Assembly (NCBI GenBank): GCA_013538675.1
Contig: JACAFJ010000005.1
Location: 1-56,361, forward strand
Length of the DNA: 56,361 nucleotides
Direction of reading: 5' to 3'
From: Candidatus Nitrosocaldus tengchongensis
Lineage (GTDB): Archaea > Thermoproteota > Nitrososphaeria > Nitrososphaerales > Nitrosocaldaceae
Shown: piece by piece, positions 7,227 through 17,055 of the stretch
Position numbering within the stretch: position 1 is the stretch's first letter
Layout of the letters: the number at the start of each line of letters is the position of its first letter
Notes under the pieces: generated by a model
What the model saw: only the letters and a program-made list of their open reading frames with translations
Database searches by the model: none
What the model was told of the DNA's origin: nothing
Made by a program: the position numbers and the translations under genes

Positions 7227-8885
7227 TCAATTCCTTATCAACTGTGCTATATCCAATATAAGTACAGCTGAGCCATCTGGAGCTATAGTTGCATCGACGA
7301 ACCTCCCATTCAATCCTACTACCCGTTTAACTACTATCTCCTTCATATACTCAAAGGAATCAACTATGAATCCTATACTCTTGTCCTTGCTGTTAACTAT
7401 AACTATGTTACTACAATTATTATCATCATCATTATTACCACTATAGCCATTGATGCCTAGCAGGTAAGCCATCTCTACAACAGGTATTATCTTATCACCT
7501 TCACCATCATTATCCCTTACCCTTATCACCTTCCTACCATGTATATGCATGATTTCACCACTCTTAACCTTCATAGTTGTTACAACGTTGGATGATGGTA
7601 TCATGTACCTCTCGCCATGTACATGTACCATGAGGCCAGATATTATAGATACATTCATGGGTATATTCAATGTCATCCTAGTACCTACATCCTTGCTACT
7701 CTCTATCTTCACATAGCCTCCGAACCTACCCACCTGTTTGAATACAACGTCCATACCAACACCCCTACCAGAGATGTCAGTCACTTCTCTAGCAGTTGAT
7801 AGTCCTGGTGTCCCTATAAGCTTCAACGCCTCTTCATCACTCATCCTCTCTGCCTCCTCTCTGTTTATCAGACCCTTTTCTATGGCCTTCGTCTTGAGCG
7901 TATCTACATCTATACCCTTACCATCATCCTCAACTGTTATGCTTATCCTATCCTCTACCTTACTTGCTGTAATGCGCAAAAGTCCTACAGGTTCCTTACC
8001 CTTGCCCATCCTCTCTTCCCTACTCTCTATTCCATGATCTAAAGCATTTCTTATCATGTGAACCAATGGGTCTGTTATAGCTTGGAGTATACTCCTATCC
8101 ACCTCTATCTCAGATCCTTCCATCTCAAGTCTAACCTCCTTACCAAGTTTAGATGCTGTATCCCTAACAAGCCTTGGAAATCTACTGAATATGGTACTCA
8201 ATGGGACTAATCTCAACTTCATAACATTGTATTGGAGATCTGAGATAAGTCTGTCTAGATGTGTAAGTTGGGCCTCTACTACAGAATTATTATTACTACT
8301 ACTAGTAGTAATAATCATGCTCTTGAATCTAGCTTTTGCTATCACCAACTCTCCTACAAGATCAACAAGTCTATCAAGGTCATCAAGCTTAACTGTTATA
8401 GTTGTGGGTAGTTTATCATTGGCTTCATTGGCTATATCATTCTTATTACCGTTATTCTTATTACTATCATCATCCTCACCCTCCTTATTTACAACCTCTA
8501 TCTTCTTCTCATTAACTAGAATCGATGATAGACTGCTTATATATGGCGAGATGTCTATAAGTGCATGCTCATCATTAACAAGCTTGTTTAGAATATCAAA
8601 ACATGTGAATAGTATATCTGCTACACTCTTCTCAAATACCAGCCTTTCATTTCTAAGTGCATCTAGCACATTTTCTATTGTTTTGCATAGAATCCTTATA
8701 TTCTCATAACCCATAGTTCCTGCCATTCCTTTCAGTGTATGTACAGATCTGAATATGCTATCTATATGCTCCCTAGAATTATCCTGCTCATATGTTAGGA
8801 GTTCATTATTCATGTTCTGGATATGTTCATTGGCTTCTATCATGAACAGTTCTCTATACTCCCTGTTGTTACTTATATCGCTCAT
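7227..8885 (-). CDS. cheA: Chemotaxis histidine kinase CheA
   Basis: Histidine kinase that takes signals from chemoreceptors through CheW and phosphorylates CheY and CheB. Domains in order: P1 phosphotransfer with H49 in SVHTLKG; an Asp/Asn-rich linker (about residues 130-160); P3 dimerization (DLVGELVIAKARF); P4 ATP-binding with the N box in MIRNALDHG and glycine boxes DDGKGID and GRGVGMD; P5 CheW-like at the C-terminus. At 552 residues it is short, because no separate P2 (CheY-docking) domain fits between P1 and P3. A second Asn/Asp insert lies in P5. The ATG has GGGAGGTGAG upstream. It ends the cheW-cheY-cheB-cheA run. Confidence 0.96.
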   Translation of the reverse strand: MSDISNNREYRELFMIEANEHIQNMNNELLTYEQDNSREHIDSIFRSVHTLKGMAGTMGYENIRILCKTIENVLDALRNERLVFEKSVADILFTCFDILNKLVNDEHALIDISPYISSLSSILVNEKKIEVVNKEGEDDDSNKNNGNKNDIANEANDKLPTTITVKLDDLDRLVDLVGELVIAKARFKSMIITTSSSNNNSVVEAQLTHLDRLISDLQYNVMKLRLVPLSTIFSRFPRLVRDTASKLGKEVRLEMEGSEIEVDRSILQAITDPLVHMIRNALDHGIESREERMGKGKEPVGLLRITASKVEDRISITVEDDGKGIDVDTLKTKAIEKGLINREEAERMSDEEALKLIGTPGLSTAREVTDISGRGVGMDVVFKQVGRFGGYVKIESSKDVGTRMTLNIPMNVSIISGLMVHVHGERYMIPSSNVVTTMKVKSGEIMHIHGRKVIRVRDNDGEGDKIIPVVEMAYLLGINGYSGNNDDDNNCSNIVIVNSKDKSIGFIVDSFEYMKEIVVKRVVGLNGRFVDATIAPDGSAVLILDIAQLIRN

Positions 8886-8896
8886 GTACTATCTTC

Positions 8897-9943
8897 TCAC
8901 CTCCCATCAACTGCTTTAATTATCCCATCTGCAATTTCATCTGCTGGTAAAACAAGATCTACAGCATTAACCATACATGCTGCCTTTGCCATACCAAATA
9001 CAACAGATGTCTTCTCATCCTGTGCTATTGTGAACCCCCCATTGATCTTTATAATCTTCATACCAAATGCACCATCAAAACCCATTCCAGATAACAGCAC
9101 ACCCACTACATTTGGACCATATATATTCGATGCAGTCACCATAGTTACATTTGCAGATGGTCTAACATATGCGTACTTTGGCCCTTGTTCTAGCCTAATA
9201 TGGTTATGATCAACTATGAGATGATAATCTGCTGGAGCAACCAGTGCAGTACCATTGAGTACCTTGTCATGATCCGATGCTTTCTTAACCTTTATACTTG
9301 CCTTACTTGCTAGCATAGAGACATATGTATCTGTGAATCCTTTTGGCATATGTTGAACTACCATTATGCAAGCTTGTATATCTGAAGGTATTGATCCAAG
9401 TATATCTGTAACTATCCTTGGCGCACCAGTAGACGCTCCTATAACCACTATCTTACCATCGTAATGAGTATATCTATTATTACTATTCGAATTTCTACGG
9501 TTTGGTCTTACCATTGTGTTCATCATATATGCTAACCTTATCTTCTCTGCTATTATGTTGTTAAGTTCATTAATTTGCTTATTATTCATACTAATAAAAT
9601 CAGCAGCTCCTATGCTAGATATCTTTGATATCCATGATTCATCATAGTTAGTTGTTACTATTATGGGTATGAACATCTTACTTAACACATGTTCAATAAA
9701 TGATATACCATCCATATCGGGCATCTCAAGGTCAAGTAGTATGACATCAACATCCTTACTATTATCATTAATAAAGTCCAATCCATTCTTTGCATTCGTG
9801 AATCTACCTATAACATTAAAGTTGTTACCTTTAGCAATATCTTCTAGTATAGATAAAAAATAAGGAGAGTCATTGATTATTACGACATTGATATTTCTAT
9901 TACTACTATAATCATCGCCAATTCCCATTAACTTATCTGCCAT
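8897..9943 (-). CDS. cheB: Chemotaxis response regulator protein-glutamate methylesterase CheB
   Basis: Removes methyl groups from chemoreceptors for adaptation, activated by phosphorylation from CheA. An N-terminal receiver domain has phosphoacceptor D71 in LLDLEMPDMDG; a C-terminal methylesterase domain (about residues 165-345) has the catalytic serine in GASTGAP, histidine in VQHMPKGFT and aspartate in GMGFDGAFG. In the receiver acidic pocket the usual Asp-Asp pair reads N24-D25, which may alter Mg2+ binding. It lies 11 bp upstream of cheA in the same operon. The length of 348 residues is normal. Confidence 0.95.
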   Translation of the reverse strand: MADKLMGIGDDYSSNRNINVVIINDSPYFLSILEDIAKGNNFNVIGRFTNAKNGLDFINDNSKDVDVILLDLEMPDMDGISFIEHVLSKMFIPIIVTTNYDESWISKISSIGAADFISMNNKQINELNNIIAEKIRLAYMMNTMVRPNRRNSNSNNRYTHYDGKIVVIGASTGAPRIVTDILGSIPSDIQACIMVVQHMPKGFTDTYVSMLASKASIKVKKASDHDKVLNGTALVAPADYHLIVDHNHIRLEQGPKYAYVRPSANVTMVTASNIYGPNVVGVLLSGMGFDGAFGMKIIKINGGFTIAQDEKTSVVFGMAKAACMVNAVDLVLPADEIADGIIKAVDGR

Positions 9944-9968
9944 TGGGTGTACACCTACTACCTGCCTA

Positions 9969-10349
9969 TTATCTTGTATTTAGAACCCTCTCTATTACCG
10001 TACCAACCATTGCTCTATCGAATGGCTTAACTATGTAATCCTTCGCTCCATTTCTTATCGCTTCTTGCACTATGTAGCGCTGTTCAACTGCTGTAACCAT
10101 TATTACCTTAGCCATAGGATTCATCTTTATTATCTGTTTTAATGCTTGTACACCATCCATCTTTGGCATATTAACATCCATCGTTACTAGATCTGGCTTG
10201 AACTTCTTGTACTGCTCAATTGCCACCATCCCATCTGATGCCTCTAGTATGTTTGAGTATCCAAGGTTCTTCAGTATATCCTTAAGCACTAGCCTCATGA
10301 AGGCAGCATCATCAACTACAAGTATCTTAAGCAGGTTCTTTGGTATCAT
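9969..10349 (-). CDS. cheY: Chemotaxis response regulator CheY
   Basis: Single-domain receiver that carries the CheA signal to the archaellum motor. All key residues are present: D13-D14, phosphoacceptor D58 in TMDVNMPKMDG, T86 in MVTA and K108 in VKPF. The length of 126 residues is typical. A near-perfect ribosome site (AAAGGAGGTG) lies in the end of cheW, whose stop is 1 nt from the start, so translation is probably coupled. In euryarchaea CheY acts through CheF and ArlCDE; no CheF gene is seen here. Confidence 0.95.
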   Translation of the reverse strand: MIPKNLLKILVVDDAAFMRLVLKDILKNLGYSNILEASDGMVAIEQYKKFKPDLVTMDVNMPKMDGVQALKQIIKMNPMAKVIMVTAVEQRYIVQEAIRNGAKDYIVKPFDRAMVGTVIERVLNTR

Positions 10350-10350
10350 G

Positions 10351-10806
10351 CTAGTCTACACCTCCTTTCATATCGAAGAGCTTATCAATATCTATGTATA
10401 CGACTAATTTATCCTGCATCTTTATTATCCCCTTTATGTATGGCACGTTATCTAGTATTGCCGCATTGAACTCCATGCTATCACTTGTTATCTTCGCTAC
10501 TTGCTCAACATCATCAACCATCAAACCTAGCATTGTACCATTGGCATTGGCAATGAGTATCCTCTTAGGCTCTATACTACTGTTATAACCTAGAATATTC
10601 TTTATATCAACAATTGATATTATCTTACCCCTGAGGTTCATTATTCCAGATATTACCTTTGCCTCTGGTATCCTTGTTACCTTCTCCATAGCCCTTATCT
10701 CATATATCTTATCCACATCAACTGCATAGTATTCTACACTACCATCATCTATATGCAGTTTGAACAAAAGGACATTGAGTATGTTACTGGCACTGCTGCT
10801 CATCAT
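10351..10806 (-). CDS. cheW: Chemotaxis adaptor CheW
   Basis: Scaffold that couples receptors to CheA. The 151-residue SH3-like fold is clear from YYAVDVDKIYEIR, IMNLRGKIISIVDI, LGLMVDDVEQVAKI and YIKGIIKMQDKLVVYIDIDKL. The start is supported by GGGAGGTGATG at 10815-10825, 8 nt before the ATG and overlapping the end of the receptor gene. Operon order is mcp-cheW-cheY-cheB-cheA. Confidence 0.94.
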   Translation of the reverse strand: MMSSSASNILNVLLFKLHIDDGSVEYYAVDVDKIYEIRAMEKVTRIPEAKVISGIMNLRGKIISIVDIKNILGYNSSIEPKRILIANANGTMLGLMVDDVEQVAKITSDSMEFNAAILDNVPYIKGIIKMQDKLVVYIDIDKLFDMKGGVD

Positions 10807-10814
10807 ATCCTATT

Positions 10815-10825
10815 CATCACCTCCC
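10815..10825 (-). promoter_or_regulatory. Strong ribosome binding site for cheW
   Basis: The reverse strand reads GGGAGGTGATG, a near-complete complement of the 16S rRNA 3' end, and it overlaps the stop of the receptor gene. It fixes the cheW start and indicates polycistronic translation. Confidence 0.7.
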
Positions 10826-13075
10826 TTCATATTCAATACCATCATCGTTGTTGTTATTATTAATGGCAGCAGTAGTGGTACCATTACCCATACCGTTACT
10901 TCCCTTATCGCTCCTCGCTCTAGCAAATGGTTTGATCTCTATTATATTACCTTTATTACCATTCTTACTCCCATCACTATCACCATCTATATCAATCACT
11001 TTCTCTTCTACTTGCTTACTCCCTATCTTACCATCATCTTTACCCTCTCTCTGTTTCATCATAGGTTCGTGTTGTTTATCACTCGCCATACTTAACTTGA
11101 ATCCTGATATAGATCCCTTCAGTTTATTATTCATCTTGATAAGTTCCTGAACCTTCTCTGTTATCACATGTAATGCTGCACTCTGCTCTTCAACTGCAGC
11201 AGTTATCTCTTCGGTTGCTGAAGCATTTTCTTCAGATACTGCAGCTATCTCAGATATACTCTTATTTATCTCATCTATAGAGGTTATCTGTTCTTGGAGT
11301 TGAGCACTAACCCCGTTTACGAGCCTTATCATCTCATTAATCTTTGATGCTATACTCTCTAGACCTTTTATTCCCTGCTCTATAACTGCCTTACCCTCAG
11401 TAACCTCTTTTGTACTCATATTTATTATATTGGCAGTGCTCTTTGCATCATTCTGTATATCCTCTATTATCTTTGCAATCTCCTCACTTGCCTTTGCAGA
11501 GTTCATTGCTAATGCTCTAACCTCTTCAGCAACAACAGCAAACCCTCTTCCTGCTTCTCCTGCCCTTGCTGCCTCTATAGCAGCGTTGAGTGCAAGCATG
11601 TTGGTCTGTTCTGCAATCTTTTGTATAACATCTAACACTGTTGTTATCCTAGCAGTCTTTTCAAGCAATATATTCATCTTGTCTGATGATTCATTGCTAA
11701 CATTCATCATGCTCTCTAGGCTCCTACCCGCTTGCTCAGCAGAATCCATGCTCTTCCTTACAGTATCTGCAACCTCGTTAGAGAACTCTACAAGTGTATT
11801 CATCTTCTTATTGGTATCGTTTATGCTTATTGTTATGCTCTCAGAATTCTTACTTATTTCATTTATCCTTGATGCTTGATCTTGTGAACCCCTTGAAACC
11901 TGCTGTATACCTGAGGAGATCTGCTGCATTGCTGAGTTTATCTGTTCAACCGATGTTCCTAACTCATGAACATTCCTATCTACACTATCAGCATTGAGCT
12001 TAACATTGCCTATGAGTTCTCTGAATGAGGTTATAGTGCTATTAAGTGATGATGCAAGGTTACCAACCTCATCATTGCTCTTAACTCCATCTATGCTAAC
12101 ATCTAGATTGCCAGAGCCTAGTATGCCTACTTTATTGCTTATTGCTATCAATGGCCTTGCTATTGATCTACTCATGAAGAGTGAGAATGCTCCTACTCCT
12201 GCCCCTATCCCACCCATAATGAACCATGTAGTCTGCTCCATAGTACGAATTGGAGCAAGGGCCTCAGCCTCATCTATCTCAGCAAGTAACACTAACCCGA
12301 GATCGCTCATACAGTACGAACTCCCAAATATTGGTATACCTCTATAATCTGGATATATCTGGCCCTTTATGTTATTACCATTTGTAAAGCACTCTCTAAC
12401 AGGCATTGTATCAACTACCTGCTTGAACTCTGCTCCCTCCATGAACCTTGAGGGTGTTACCATCAACATATTCCTATTAACTAGGTAGGTCTCTCCAGTC
12501 TCTCCAAGGTTCTCCCTGTTGAGTAATGCCTTCATGAATACTCCCCCTCTTGTCTCGAATATCACTGCACCTATAGCCTTACCATCCTGCATGATTGGTG
12601 CACCTATGAGCAGCACCATGCCCTGTTCATCCTTGCCTATCCTTCCTACGTTCTTACCATTACTAACATCATTGAATATCTCATGCTCTCTTATGCTGTT
12701 CCCTTCCCTACTCCTATCACTGCTTGCTATAACCTTACCAGTGCTGTCTGCAACGTACATTACCTTGGGGTTTGCTCCTACAATATTCAACTCCTTCCAT
12801 AGGAAGTCCATGTTACTCCTAATCAGTTGCTCATCATTCATGTTTGAGCCTATGTTCGATGCAAGTATGGATGCCTGCTTAATCCTCGTCTCTATAACAT
12901 TCCTTACTATATTGGCCCTATCCTCTGCTATGTTAGTGTACTTTGTGCTTATCTCATTCAGTAGGTTATCCTTTGTGCCCTCTAGCAAGAGCATCGATAC
13001 AGCAACCAGTGGTATGAGTGCTATTGCTATGAACGTTACAGTGAACTTGCGCTGTATGTTCCACGTCATATTCAT
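10817..13075 (-). CDS. Methyl-accepting chemotaxis protein (transmembrane, dCache receptor)
   Basis: Membrane chemoreceptor of 752 residues. TM1 (about residues 12-30) and TM2 (about 282-303) flank an extracellular double-Cache-like sensor ([15 protein letters not shown] and [13 protein letters not shown]). HAMP follows (about 304-358), then a long coiled-coil signalling domain whose hairpin tip reads [16 protein letters not shown] and [13 protein letters not shown]. The C-terminus is a low-complexity Asp/Asn/Gly tail without an obvious CheR-binding pentapeptide. It heads the mcp-cheW-cheY-cheB-cheA operon. The ligand is unknown; Cache sensors often bind small organic molecules. Confidence 0.93.
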   Translation of the reverse strand: MNMTWNIQRKFTVTFIAIALIPLVAVSMLLLEGTKDNLLNEISTKYTNIAEDRANIVRNVIETRIKQASILASNIGSNMNDEQLIRSNMDFLWKELNIVGANPKVMYVADSTGKVIASSDRSREGNSIREHEIFNDVSNGKNVGRIGKDEQGMVLLIGAPIMQDGKAIGAVIFETRGGVFMKALLNRENLGETGETYLVNRNMLMVTPSRFMEGAEFKQVVDTMPVRECFTNGNNIKGQIYPDYRGIPIFGSSYCMSDLGLVLLAEIDEAEALAPIRTMEQTTWFIMGGIGAGVGAFSLFMSRSIARPLIAISNKVGILGSGNLDVSIDGVKSNDEVGNLASSLNSTITSFRELIGNVKLNADSVDRNVHELGTSVEQINSAMQQISSGIQQVSRGSQDQASRINEISKNSESITISINDTNKKMNTLVEFSNEVADTVRKSMDSAEQAGRSLESMMNVSNESSDKMNILLEKTARITTVLDVIQKIAEQTNMLALNAAIEAARAGEAGRGFAVVAEEVRALAMNSAKASEEIAKIIEDIQNDAKSTANIINMSTKEVTEGKAVIEQGIKGLESIASKINEMIRLVNGVSAQLQEQITSIDEINKSISEIAAVSEENASATEEITAAVEEQSAALHVITEKVQELIKMNNKLKGSISGFKLSMASDKQHEPMMKQREGKDDGKIGSKQVEEKVIDIDGDSDGSKNGNKGNIIEIKPFARARSDKGSNGMGNGTTTAAINNNNNDDGIEYEGR

Positions 13076-13165
13076 ACATCTACTAGCCTTCAGGTTGAGA
13101 TAAGGTATTGTTTGTATTGTACTTTACTACATATTCTTAATAAATCTCTGCTATAAATTATAAAC

Positions 13166-14239
13166 ATGCAGGTACGTACTAGTGCTACTACTACTGCTAT
13201 ACCAGGCGTAGATAGCATTAAGAGCAGAGGCAAGGAGGCTACACTTGAGGAGATAGCAGATCTAGCATATAGGTTAACAGACAACACTGTAAAGGCCATA
13301 GAGGAGATAGAGAAGATAAATGAGGAGATACATCTTCTAGCAGTTAATGCACTCATAGAGGCAGCAAGGGCAGGAGAAGCAGGAAAGACATTCAGTGTTG
13401 TTGCAAGTTACATGAGCGAGTTGAACAAGAAGGTTGAGAGTATAACTAGGAGGATAAAGAGTGAGATGAACATGCAGGAGTTGAGCAGTGCAATAAGAGA
13501 GCAGTCAATAATAGTTAAAGGCAACAGATTAGCAGATATTGCATTAACTAATATAGATATAGTTGATAGAAGCCTCTATGAGAGGGCAAGCGATGTTACA
13601 TGGTGGGCCCATGATTCATATGTTATAGAGGCATTGAAGAGCAAGAACAGAGATAGCATAAGAAACCTTGAGAAGAGACTAACAATAATACTTGATGCTT
13701 ACACAGTCTATCATGATATAGTTGTATGCGATGTTGACGGTAATGTAATTGCAAGTGGTAAGAATCCTACTCTGAAGGGGAAGAACTGTAAGGATGCAGA
13801 GTGGTTCAAGACAGCATTCAAGAGCAGGTTTGGGTTTGAATGTGCTAATTACTCTCCCCTAGCAGATAACAGGTTAGCGCTTATATTCTCAAGCGTGATA
13901 AGGGATGATGCTGGTAGTGCTATAGGAGTGCTAGCAAACATATTCAAATGGAAGGAGTTTGCTCAGAGGATAGTTGAAAGCATACCATTGCCAGAGAAGG
14001 AGAAGAGGTATACAAGGGCATGTATAACAAACAGTGAAGGGTTAGTACTTGCAGACTCTGCTGGAAGGATATTCGATACTATAGAGTTTAATGGAAGGAA
14101 CGAACTATTCAATAATGCTAGAGGGTTCATGGTAGGAGAGGTTAAAGGAAAGAGATGCATAGTTGCACATGCACTATCGCAAGGTTATGAGAACTACTAC
14201 TCTGGTTTGCACTCATTGCTCATACAAGAGTTATTATGA
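13166..14239 (+). CDS. Small soluble chemoreceptor-like protein: signalling tip followed by Cache-type sensor
   Basis: A 357-residue protein without a transmembrane segment. Its N-terminal third (about residues 20-105) is a very short receptor hairpin with a recognisable tip, [24 protein letters not shown], able in principle to contact CheA/CheW. From about residue 115 follows RLADIALTNIDIVDRSLYER, then a Cache-like sensor (DIVVCDVDGNVIASG, AEWFKTAF, SPLADNRLALIFSSVIRDD). The domain order is the reverse of most receptors, where the sensor comes first. It is divergent from the membrane receptor and convergent with the surface-protein gene. Likely a cytoplasmic sensor; the ligand is unknown. 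The ATG at 13166 has TTAATAAATC about 28 nt upstream. Confidence 0.8.
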   Translation: MQVRTSATTTAIPGVDSIKSRGKEATLEEIADLAYRLTDNTVKAIEEIEKINEEIHLLAVNALIEAARAGEAGKTFSVVASYMSELNKKVESITRRIKSEMNMQELSSAIREQSIIVKGNRLADIALTNIDIVDRSLYERASDVTWWAHDSYVIEALKSKNRDSIRNLEKRLTIILDAYTVYHDIVVCDVDGNVIASGKNPTLKGKNCKDAEWFKTAFKSRFGFECANYSPLADNRLALIFSSVIRDDAGSAIGVLANIFKWKEFAQRIVESIPLPEKEKRYTRACITNSEGLVLADSAGRIFDTIEFNGRNELFNNARGFMVGEVKGKRCIVAHALSQGYENYYSGLHSLLIQELL

Positions 14240-14286
14240 CTTTAATAAAATGATAAGATTATTATTATATTAGTATAATAATATTA

Positions 14287-16941
14287 TTATACTTTCTTTC
14301 TGAGCTTCTTGCTAACATACCACGTCATTATCCCTCCTACCGCTGGTAACATTAGAAGGTATTCAGCATCCATCGGGAGTTCACCGAATATGTTAGTAAC
14401 ATCAGTAGTAGTATCTGCATCATCATTAACATTACCATAAGCAATGTTTCTATCACTCTTGCTATCATTACCTTCTATTTCTGATTTAATACTATTGTTC
14501 TCACTACCTATACTGCTGATCTTTATGCTTGTACTCTCCTCAATACCATAACCAGAGATCTTTACAGTTATAGTTATAACCCCTTCCCTATACGCTATGA
14601 ACCTTGCCATTGCCTTACCCTGTTCATTGGTACTGCTATCATACATGTTTGTTAGTACAGCAAGATCGCTACTCCAACTGACTTGTATGTTACTTAACTG
14701 CACTCCTGCATAGGATGCATCAAGCATCACATCGAACTGATCCATGGGCTTAATACTCTCTGGAGCAGAGAGTTTCAGAGTAGGAGGATTACTGCTTATA
14801 ATCCTGACATCTCTCTTTATTATACCAAACCCGTCAACCATAGCTGTTATCTCTGTACTTGAGCCATGATTACTAGGGTTACTTGCTTCAACGGTGAATA
14901 ATGTGAAGTACTTGCCTTTTGGAATAACAAGCATCTCTGGGATACGTAATCCTGATGAGAATAGTAATGCTCTAACATCGCTTCTTGCATGAACAGGGTA
15001 GCCATCGGCATCAACCACCTCAAGCGATGCGAGTGCCTTTGAGTTGGAGGATATAGGATCAAGCATATTGATGTTAACGTTAAGGTTACCTGCTCCACTT
15101 ATGCTTATACTTCCAGTGCTGGTATATCTCACAGTAGAGCCTACAGCCTCCACACGTAGTATAGAATCCCCTTCCTTAACAGCTCTCAACTGCACTATAG
15201 CATTTGCATGCCCTTTTGCAATACTGTTACCCTTGAGCACCTCTATCTTATCATCACTTACTATCCTCAGACTCATATCATCTGGAGCATATGATGGGTA
15301 ACCATTGGAGTCCTTGAAGTACACTATGTATGGTACATCCATACCTTTGGATACCTTGCTTAGCAATGGCTCACCTGCGATGGTTATACCTTTATGACCC
15401 TGCAGACTCAACCTGAACGATGCATCATCTACATAATCCGAGATGGTATATACCCTTGTCTCTGATGCATCATAACCTACCTTCGCATTTATGAGCGTTG
15501 CTGACTTGCCCCTTGCTATGGTGATCCTTGTATCTTCTACAGCAAGTCTGTTGCCTGATACTATATCTATAGGGGTATCCAAAGGTACTATTACTGGTCT
15601 TATACTCTTATTTTCACTACTACTACTGCTACTGCTACCACCCTTCTTACTACTAGCAACATCAATGGTCACCAACTGTACTGCTCCTATAACCTTGCTC
15701 CTCCCATCCATAATTATAGGCATGGTATCTGGGAAGAACCTTGGCGTTACACTCATCTCCTTACTCTCACCTATGTACTTGCTACCATCAATGTATACTG
15801 GCTCGACCAACTCCACCATAGCATGGTTGCTAGTAAGGTTATTGCTGCTGGTAGCGATGATACCAACACATGCTCTATTCTTATCCTTGTCCTGTAGAAT
15901 CTCATCGCACCTCTTGTCTGTGTTAACGTAAAGAGAGATCACTGTCGTACTCTCACCCTTTCTTATCGTGCCAGTACCCCCAATAATCAACATGCTATCT
16001 GGCTTTACCTCAACCCGCATATCCTGTTCAGCGTAAATAGCATTGCCATTTGGATCTTGGAGTTGTACAAAGGCATATACCTCTTGCCCCCTTACTGCTG
16101 GAACTACATCCATAACGTACAGTCTTAGCACTTGCCTATCTGTACCCTCAACCCTTATCATACCTTCAGCATACATGTTACCATGTCTAGCAGCAATTGT
16201 TATGTATGGATCTGAGAGCAAGACTGCATCTTTTATGCTGAACGGTATATAAGCATAATTTGTGCCTTGCTTTATTATAATGTTACTACTATTCACTTGC
16301 AGCAGGTCTGTGTTAGACGAATGCAACTCTATCAAATAGTCTTTATCTGCATACACTGGTTCATCCTTTGCGTTTAGTAACTGTACAGCAATGTAGCCTT
16401 CCCTAGGACCTATATAAGATAGGTCTGAGGGTTTTATGCTTAATGCTAACCTGCTTGGTTTATTTAATGGCTCATACACCTTGGCATCTATCGTCTCTAG
16501 CATTGTGCCTAGCCCTCTAGCAACTACGGTTATCTTTGTCTCTATACTCTTCAATGGTCTGATCTTTACAGCATATACATTGCCTATCTTCTCTATGCTA
16601 TCACTTATGCTTATAGCATCAGCATCCAACACACTTATGCTTGTTATCTCTGGCATCAACTGTACAGGATTACCTTTGTTATCCTGCATCTGGATGATGA
16701 GGTGAGCATCTTCACCTCTAACCAGCTTATCTGGCATAGTGGATAACTTTAATCTGAATGTTGTTGGTGTTGTTGCTACTGTTGCTGTAGTTGCTGTCTT
16801 ATCCTTACCATCATTATTATTGGTACCACCACTTTTCTTACTATTACTGGTCTGAGCACTAGCCAACAACGTCTGCGATACCATTACTGTTAGGACTAGT
16901 ATTAACACTACTACTGCTACTATCCTACTACCCATATGCAT
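14287..16941 (-). CDS. Large secreted, membrane-anchored Ig-like repeat surface protein
   Basis: An 884-residue protein with a signal peptide (about residues 5-29, ending ASAQ), a Ser/Thr/Asn-rich linker, several beta-sandwich repeats, and a C-terminal helix with basic stop-transfer sequence (YLLMLPAVGG...SKKLRKKV). The repeats share a pattern like D-x-x-G-x-P-x-Y-A-x-x-D followed by strand and SS: EPVYADKDY, NAIYAEQDM, YPSYAPDDM and YPVHARSDV. This is typical of invasin/intimin-like Ig domains. It probably sits in the cell envelope as an adhesin or S-layer-associated protein. Its place between two chemotaxis blocks and next to the archaellum genes suggests a motility or attachment role, which is inference. 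ATG at 16935 is an alternative start. Confidence 0.75.
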   Translation of the reverse strand: MHMGSRIVAVVVLILVLTVMVSQTLLASAQTSNSKKSGGTNNNDGKDKTATTATVATTPTTFRLKLSTMPDKLVRGEDAHLIIQMQDNKGNPVQLMPEITSISVLDADAISISDSIEKIGNVYAVKIRPLKSIETKITVVARGLGTMLETIDAKVYEPLNKPSRLALSIKPSDLSYIGPREGYIAVQLLNAKDEPVYADKDYLIELHSSNTDLLQVNSSNIIIKQGTNYAYIPFSIKDAVLLSDPYITIAARHGNMYAEGMIRVEGTDRQVLRLYVMDVVPAVRGQEVYAFVQLQDPNGNAIYAEQDMRVEVKPDSMLIIGGTGTIRKGESTTVISLYVNTDKRCDEILQDKDKNRACVGIIATSSNNLTSNHAMVELVEPVYIDGSKYIGESKEMSVTPRFFPDTMPIIMDGRSKVIGAVQLVTIDVASSKKGGSSSSSSSENKSIRPVIVPLDTPIDIVSGNRLAVEDTRITIARGKSATLINAKVGYDASETRVYTISDYVDDASFRLSLQGHKGITIAGEPLLSKVSKGMDVPYIVYFKDSNGYPSYAPDDMSLRIVSDDKIEVLKGNSIAKGHANAIVQLRAVKEGDSILRVEAVGSTVRYTSTGSISISGAGNLNVNINMLDPISSNSKALASLEVVDADGYPVHARSDVRALLFSSGLRIPEMLVIPKGKYFTLFTVEASNPSNHGSSTEITAMVDGFGIIKRDVRIISSNPPTLKLSAPESIKPMDQFDVMLDASYAGVQLSNIQVSWSSDLAVLTNMYDSSTNEQGKAMARFIAYREGVITITVKISGYGIEESTSIKISSIGSENNSIKSEIEGNDSKSDRNIAYGNVNDDADTTTDVTNIFGELPMDAEYLLMLPAVGGIMTWYVSKKLRKKV

Positions 16942-16971
16942 AGATCTAGATTATGTTATCGATAATTAAGC

Positions 16972-17006
16972 ATCTGTATGTAAGTCATCTATATTATCTG
17001 TATGTA
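16972..17006. repeat. Pair of 11-bp direct repeats in the divergent promoter before cheC
   Basis: ATCTGTATGTA occurs at 16972-16982 and again at 16996-17006, 24 nt apart, in the 114-bp gap between the surface-protein gene and cheC. The spacing is close to two helical turns, as expected for a dimeric regulator; function is inference. Confidence 0.35.
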
Positions 17007-17055
17007 TTAAATTGATATGACAGACTAAACGATAATTCCTTGCTTAAATCAATCT

